Part shown: piece after piece, positions 37,967 through 41,089 of the stretch
Layout of the letters: every line of letters starts with the position of its first letter
Numbering within the stretch: position 1 is the stretch's first letter
DNA from: a virus
Length of the DNA: 41,089 bases
IMG/VR virus record: IMGVR_UViG_3300010354_000199
Location: 1-41,089 of that record
Reading direction: 5' to 3' (one strand)
The notes under the pieces: model-generated
What the model saw: only the letters and a program-made list of their open reading frames with translations
Databases searched by the model: none
Told to the model about the DNA's origin: nothing
Translations under genes and position numbers: made by a program

Positions 37967-39526
37967 TTAGCCCTCCACGGCTGACTTGAACAAACTTAGG
38001 ATGTTGTTCTGCGTTTCACGTCTACTATCTAGCACGGCATACATCTTCCATTCAAGTGGGTTGGCACCAATCCGAATGATCCGCATGTGACGTGTCTGGC
38101 CCGGCCTGTTGAACCGCTCGATGACCTGACCAAACTGTGCGTTCGAATAGATCGGCGCATACATGATCATCGTATCAGCCTCAGTGAAGTCGAGACCGTG
38201 CGACGTGACTTCAGGATGGCACAGCAGCACATGCGGATCGTCCTGTGTCTTGAACCTCTGCACGATGCGATTGCGCTCGCGCATTGCAACCTGACCATTT
38301 AGAACTTCTACAGAATAGTGCTTCGAGATGTCCCGCGCCAAGCTGTGAATGATGCCAGTGAATGGCACGATGACATAGACTTTTGCATTCGCAGACTTGA
38401 TCGCTTGCAGCAGAACCTCAATGCGCGGCGCGTGCGGAAGTTCCACGTAGCGCTCACTCTCAGGGTCTTTCACACTGCCGCACAAAATCTGACGCAGCTT
38501 GATGAGCCGGTCAGCCGCGTTGACAGCTGTGATCTGCGTGCGCGCGGCCTCAGTCTTCATCTCGACCAGCATACGCTTGTAAGTTCTGGCCTGATCCTCG
38601 GACATCTCGCACTGGAGATCGTGCTTTGTGACTGGCGGCAAGTCGAGACATTCATCCTTGGTAAAGCGGATCGCCGGCTGGAGCGCCTTGTAAGCGATCT
38701 CGTAAGCTTCAGGACGCGGCACCCACTTCTTAAACTGCGCATGGCCAACGTCCATCATTGTCAGATTGCGAAACGCGCCGAAGAATTTCGGCACACTAGC
38801 CGGGTTGACGATCTTGGCTTGTGACCACGCGTCAGTTGGCGCTTGTGGGCACGGCGTTCCAGTCATCCACCAGATGCGCATGTCAGGACGGATGATCCTC
38901 TCTAGCGCCTCATACTTATCGGTCTTGCTGTTGCGGAAGAAGTCGCCCTCGTCGACAATGATCTGATTGATGTCAGGGTTTTTACGAATGGCGTCGGCGA
39001 TCGATTTAATTTTCACGCCGTCATGGTTCATGATGTAGAAGTCGACATCGATCTGAAGGTTCTCCAGTCCCTCAGACCGATGCACGATGATCGCCTTGCG
39101 ATGCAGAAGCAACTTGAAAACGGCGGCCATCCACACTGTCTCTAGCGTGGACAACGGCGCGCAGATAAGCGTCTTCTTGACACGCCCGGTTTCGATCAGC
39201 CAGTCAGTCGCCCAAAGCGCCGGCGCAGTTTTCGCTGTGCCGGGCTCTGAGAGATTAAACGCACGCTTATAAAGTGTCTGGAACTCAGCCATCTGTATCT
39301 GATGCTCCATCGGCGTGAACTGGCCGGGCCAGCGGTATCGCCAACGGATCGGCGCGGGAGACTTGATCCCAATGTTATGCAGCAGCCGCGACGCCTCAAC
39401 AGTATGATGCAGCACGACGTTGTAATCGTCACGCGCCAGCACCTTGCTGTCAGGAATGAGCGACTTGATCTGGAGTGGATCAGCAGCCTTCAGGAACAGG
39501 CTCTCGCTTTCAGCATGGATGAGCAA
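37967..39526 (-). CDS. SNF2-like helicase/ATPase, 519 aa
   Basis: The start is TTG at 39526 with GAGG upstream inside the previous stop region. Motifs are in order: TPMEHQ (71-76), a Walker A variant SEPGTAKT (93-100), IIVDEGD (189-195) as motif II, MTGTP (221-225), and a motif-VI-like QVIERFNRPGQTRHM near 470. Motif II is DEGD rather than DEAH/DEAD. Such phage SNF2-type enzymes remodel DNA or branch structures during replication and recombination. It shares an operon with two nuclease genes, implying joint work on DNA intermediates. Confidence 0.85.
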   Translation of the reverse strand: MLIHAESESLFLKAADPLQIKSLIPDSKVLARDDYNVVLHHTVEASRLLHNIGIKSPAPIRWRYRWPGQFTPMEHQIQMAEFQTLYKRAFNLSEPGTAKTAPALWATDWLIETGRVKKTLICAPLSTLETVWMAAVFKLLLHRKAIIVHRSEGLENLQIDVDFYIMNHDGVKIKSIADAIRKNPDINQIIVDEGDFFRNSKTDKYEALERIIRPDMRIWWMTGTPCPQAPTDAWSQAKIVNPASVPKFFGAFRNLTMMDVGHAQFKKWVPRPEAYEIAYKALQPAIRFTKDECLDLPPVTKHDLQCEMSEDQARTYKRMLVEMKTEAARTQITAVNAADRLIKLRQILCGSVKDPESERYVELPHAPRIEVLLQAIKSANAKVYVIVPFTGIIHSLARDISKHYSVEVLNGQVAMRERNRIVQRFKTQDDPHVLLCHPEVTSHGLDFTEADTMIMYAPIYSNAQFGQVIERFNRPGQTRHMRIIRIGANPLEWKMYAVLDSRRETQNNILSLFKSAVEG

Positions 39527-39529
39527 GGT

Positions 39530-39727
39530 TTACGCCTCTAAATCGTCAGAAGTAACGATGACTTCATCGGCATCCTGCGGGATAGGTGCGACTTGTAGCC
39601 ACGACTGCTGTTCGCCGGAAGGAAGCCACGAAGTGTTCCACATGGTCCCGTCGTCACATAGCGCATACATGGAGTGGTAGAAGTTTATATCTTCCGGCAC
39701 GGCTACGATCTGAATAACTTTGCGCAT
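39530..39727 (-). CDS. 65-residue small phage protein
   Basis: The ATG at 39727 is 8 bases after AAGGTG; a TTG at 39733 also fits. The product starts MRKVIQIVAVPEDINF and contains a strand-turn-strand region MYALCDDGTMWNTSW followed by WLQVAPIPQDADE. That resembles a single RCC1/beta-propeller-like blade common in small phage proteins. It lies between nuclease and helicase genes and may be a small accessory factor. Function unknown. Confidence 0.68.
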   Translation of the reverse strand: MRKVIQIVAVPEDINFYHSMYALCDDGTMWNTSWLPSGEQQSWLQVAPIPQDADEVIVTSDDLEA

Positions 39728-39729
39728 GG

Positions 39730-40149
39730 TCAAACACCTTCTCCCTTATCGGCGATCGGATCAGTCAGCGCCTTGTAGGCGTTGAGAAACTCCGAGCCTT
39801 CTTCTTCCGACAACTTTTCCTTGGTCATGAACAGTTCGCCAGCCTTGTCGAACAACTCCAGCCATCGAGCGAACCAGTCGATGTTCTTCTCGTTGACAAT
39901 CATGCCCATGCCGTGCTCAGCGACAATGGACTGAAGGTGGGCGATCTGAAGCGCCGTCGCCTTGTTCGCGCCGAACTTGGTTTCGATCGCAAGGAACGCC
40001 CCCTTGCGCAAGGCGTGGAAGTCAGACGCGCCTGACTTCCCGAAGCCGTTGGCTGGCGGCATCCACCAATACCAGCCATGTTTGTTGAGAAGTTTCTTGA
40101 CGGTCGCTTTGACCTTCGCTTCACTGTTATAGTGGATTTCCTTGCCCAT
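39730..40149 (-). CDS. VRR-NUC-type nuclease, 139 aa
   Basis: I chose the ATG at 40149 (MGKEIHYNSEA) with GGGGGAAG upstream; its first bases overlap the previous stop (TAATG). The core has the PD-(D/E)xK layout of VRR-NUC enzymes: GKSGASDFHALRKG with Asp43, then AIETK with Glu56 and Lys58, then Gln68. Such enzymes cleave branched DNA such as Holliday junctions. The C-terminal 40 residues are an acidic helix. In several phages a VRR-NUC gene is found next to a SNF2-like helicase gene, as here. Confidence 0.85.
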   Translation of the reverse strand: MGKEIHYNSEAKVKATVKKLLNKHGWYWWMPPANGFGKSGASDFHALRKGAFLAIETKFGANKATALQIAHLQSIVAEHGMGMIVNEKNIDWFARWLELFDKAGELFMTKEKLSEEEGSEFLNAYKALTDPIADKGEGV

Positions 40150-40247
40150 TACTTCCCCCAATCGCCGAGCAGATCAGACAGATTACGCTGCTCCGACACC
40201 TTGAGAATGCCGTGGAGGGTGATACGGGCTGAAGATTTCGTAGTCAT
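40149..40247 (-). CDS. 32-residue small protein
   Basis: Its start overlaps the stop of the RecB-like gene and its stop overlaps the start of the VRR-NUC gene (both TAATG), a chain typical of coupled phage genes. AAGGG lies upstream of the ATG. The sequence MTTKSSARITLHGILK and the amphipathic helix EQRNLSDLLGDWGK suggest a short folded or partner-binding peptide. No family recognised. Confidence 0.5.
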   Translation of the reverse strand: MTTKSSARITLHGILKVSEQRNLSDLLGDWGK

Positions 40248-40924
40248 TATTTAACCCTTTTCGGTTTCCAGAACTCGCAGTCGGTGAGTGGGCAGAAGCC
40301 GTTGCAGCGGAAGTTCTGGCGAGGCTGCCACGTCTCTGTCTCGTAAGCGGCGCGCATCTGGTTGAGCGCCGGTATGAACTTGTGCCAAAGCGTGCCCTGC
40401 TCATCACGTTGGATCAAGAGCGACTTGCTGGTCTCATGCGTCTGTGTCCAGTAGAACTCAGCCTTGATCGCCTGCACCTGCGGATGCGCGATGAAAGTCT
40501 GTAACGCGTTCAACTGTAACTGCTCGAATTTTGGATAGTTCGGATTACCAGTCTTGTAGTCAACGATATACGCCATCTTCGGCATCAGCTTCAGATAGTC
40601 GATCTTCTGCCGCAGCCATACATCCTTATCCCAAAACCCGCAGGGTTTGAGGGAGATGGTCATACAGGCTTCAAGTTCAGCAAAGCCCGTTCCATGCAGA
40701 TTGTCCAGCTGCTGCATGAATGGTTCATGGTCAGCCAGATCAATGGGAAGCGGCTCTTTGTTCCCTTTCTGCCGCTTCTCAAAGGCGTCATGCACACGTA
40801 TGCCATAGGCCATCTGCGGGGATGGGGGCTCGCTAATCGTCTTGGCGATACGCTTCTCGTGAAAGAGACGCGGGCACGCTACGAACTCATCCCAATGCGT
40901 AAACGACCATGGCTTCGGCTTCAT
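40247..40924 (-). CDS. RecB/Cas4-like PD-(D/E)xK nuclease with likely Fe-S cluster, 225 aa
   Basis: The nuclease core is complete: GIRVH (His45), RQKIDYL (Asp109), VDYKTG (Asp122, Lys124), and a downstream Gln motif (QLQLNALQTF). Cys17 in ACPRLF plus Cys207, Cys211 and Cys216 at the C-terminus match the four-cysteine iron-sulfur arrangement of Cas4/AddB-type exonucleases. It is probably an end-processing exonuclease in replication or recombination rather than CRISPR adaptation, since no CRISPR array or cas1 is present. Confidence 0.86.
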   Translation of the reverse strand: MKPKPWSFTHWDEFVACPRLFHEKRIAKTISEPPSPQMAYGIRVHDAFEKRQKGNKEPLPIDLADHEPFMQQLDNLHGTGFAELEACMTISLKPCGFWDKDVWLRQKIDYLKLMPKMAYIVDYKTGNPNYPKFEQLQLNALQTFIAHPQVQAIKAEFYWTQTHETSKSLLIQRDEQGTLWHKFIPALNQMRAAYETETWQPRQNFRCNGFCPLTDCEFWKPKRVK

Positions 40925-41046
40925 CTTTTCACCCAGATCAAAATCTCGTGCAGGACTTCATGGAGCTTCTTCAGCCTGTAACTTATTTCACATAGCGCCA
41001 AGATACCTATAAGCGCCCACAGATGATCAAGAAGTGTCATACTCAT
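40921..41046 (-). CDS. 41-residue membrane-associated peptide
   Basis: The stop overlaps the nuclease ATG (ATGA). ATGs at 41046 and 41040 are both possible; GGGG is better spaced for the second, giving 39 residues. The product has a hydrophobic segment (LLDHLWALIGILALCEI) and then a basic helix (SYRLKKLHEVLHEILIWVKR), so it is probably a membrane-anchored amphipathic peptide. Function unknown. Coupling to the nuclease start suggests co-regulation. Confidence 0.55.
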   Translation of the reverse strand: MSMTLLDHLWALIGILALCEISYRLKKLHEVLHEILIWVKR

Positions 41047-41089
41047 GCACCCCAATAATGAATATCCACGACGACAAACTCACGGACTA
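41043..41089 (-). CDS. 3' end of a further small gene, cut by the window edge
   Basis: The minus-strand frame reads VREFVVVDIHYWGA and stops at 41043-41045, overlapping the ATG at 41046. If position 1 is joined to 41089, the frame continues in register to an ATG at positions 22-20, giving a 22-codon gene MFAQIATLVREFVVVDIHYWGA. No ribosome-binding site is obvious. The product would be short and hydrophobic. Confidence 0.35.
   Translation of the reverse strand, partial: VREFVVVDIHYWGA

Noticed and set aside
40247-40924. CRISPR-associated Cas4
   Set aside because: The fold resembles Cas4, but no CRISPR array or other cas gene is present; a phage exonuclease role fits better.
1-41089. tRNA genes, integrase, attachment sites, insertion sequences, phage RNA polymerase, DNA polymerase
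   Set aside because: I looked for their usual signatures in the frames and the few intergenic gaps and saw none. Absence by eye is not proof; tRNAscan-SE and HMM searches would be decisive.

Overview
This window looks like the complete or nearly complete genome of a lytic, podovirus-like tailed phage. It is moderately GC-rich by eye, with cytosine/guanine-heavy third codon positions. The host is probably a GC-rich proteobacterium, but no host gene is present, so the host is an inference. The window contains no ribosomal RNA, tRNA, CRISPR array, integrase, transposase, RNA polymerase or DNA polymerase that I can recognise.

Layout. Transcription diverges from an AT-rich control region (about 1143-1535) and converges on a strong hairpin at 32458-32492. 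Leftward from the control region lie a 249-residue protein, two tiny genes and two stacked terminators (32-96). Rightward runs the late block (1536-32449): a small leading gene, both terminase subunits, a run of very small genes including a mini-lipoprotein, portal, scaffold, an N4-gp56-like major capsid protein, decoration/fibre proteins and a head-tail connector. Next come a 476-residue and a giant 1955-residue putative internal/ejected protein. The lysis cassette follows (M15 peptidase endolysin plus small membrane proteins), then a tail/nozzle/fibre block with several unusual repetitive proteins.

The right end (41089 to 32550, minus strand) is a tightly overlapping, probably early operon. 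It holds a RecB/Cas4-like nuclease, a VRR-NUC-type nuclease, a SNF2-like helicase, a small membrane protein, two conserved phage proteins of unknown job (one a possible ssDNA-binding protein), a DUF5664-like nucleotide pyrophosphohydrolase, and a 992-residue primase-helicase fusion. With no polymerase of its own, the phage probably primes and unwinds its DNA itself and borrows host polymerase and RNA polymerase. A reading frame at the right edge continues in frame into the left edge, which fits a circularly permuted or circularised contig.

Most notable points: (1) a lysine/proline-rich 74-codon gene nested in another frame inside the giant gene, where the giant frame loses its normal codon usage, suggesting overprinting or fusion of two former genes; (2) the giant protein itself, with a HEILGH zincin motif and a PLxRFG-like C-terminal region; (3) a 609-residue protein made almost wholly of degenerate repeats of about 18 residues; (4) a tail protein with about 22 uninterrupted heptads carrying a tyrosine ladder; (5) a shared N-terminal MLGxHPLGxAPLG tag on two tail genes; and (6) the AT-rich control region with perfect 19-nt repeats. 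About ten genes under 60 codons were found by reading start sites and overlaps by hand.
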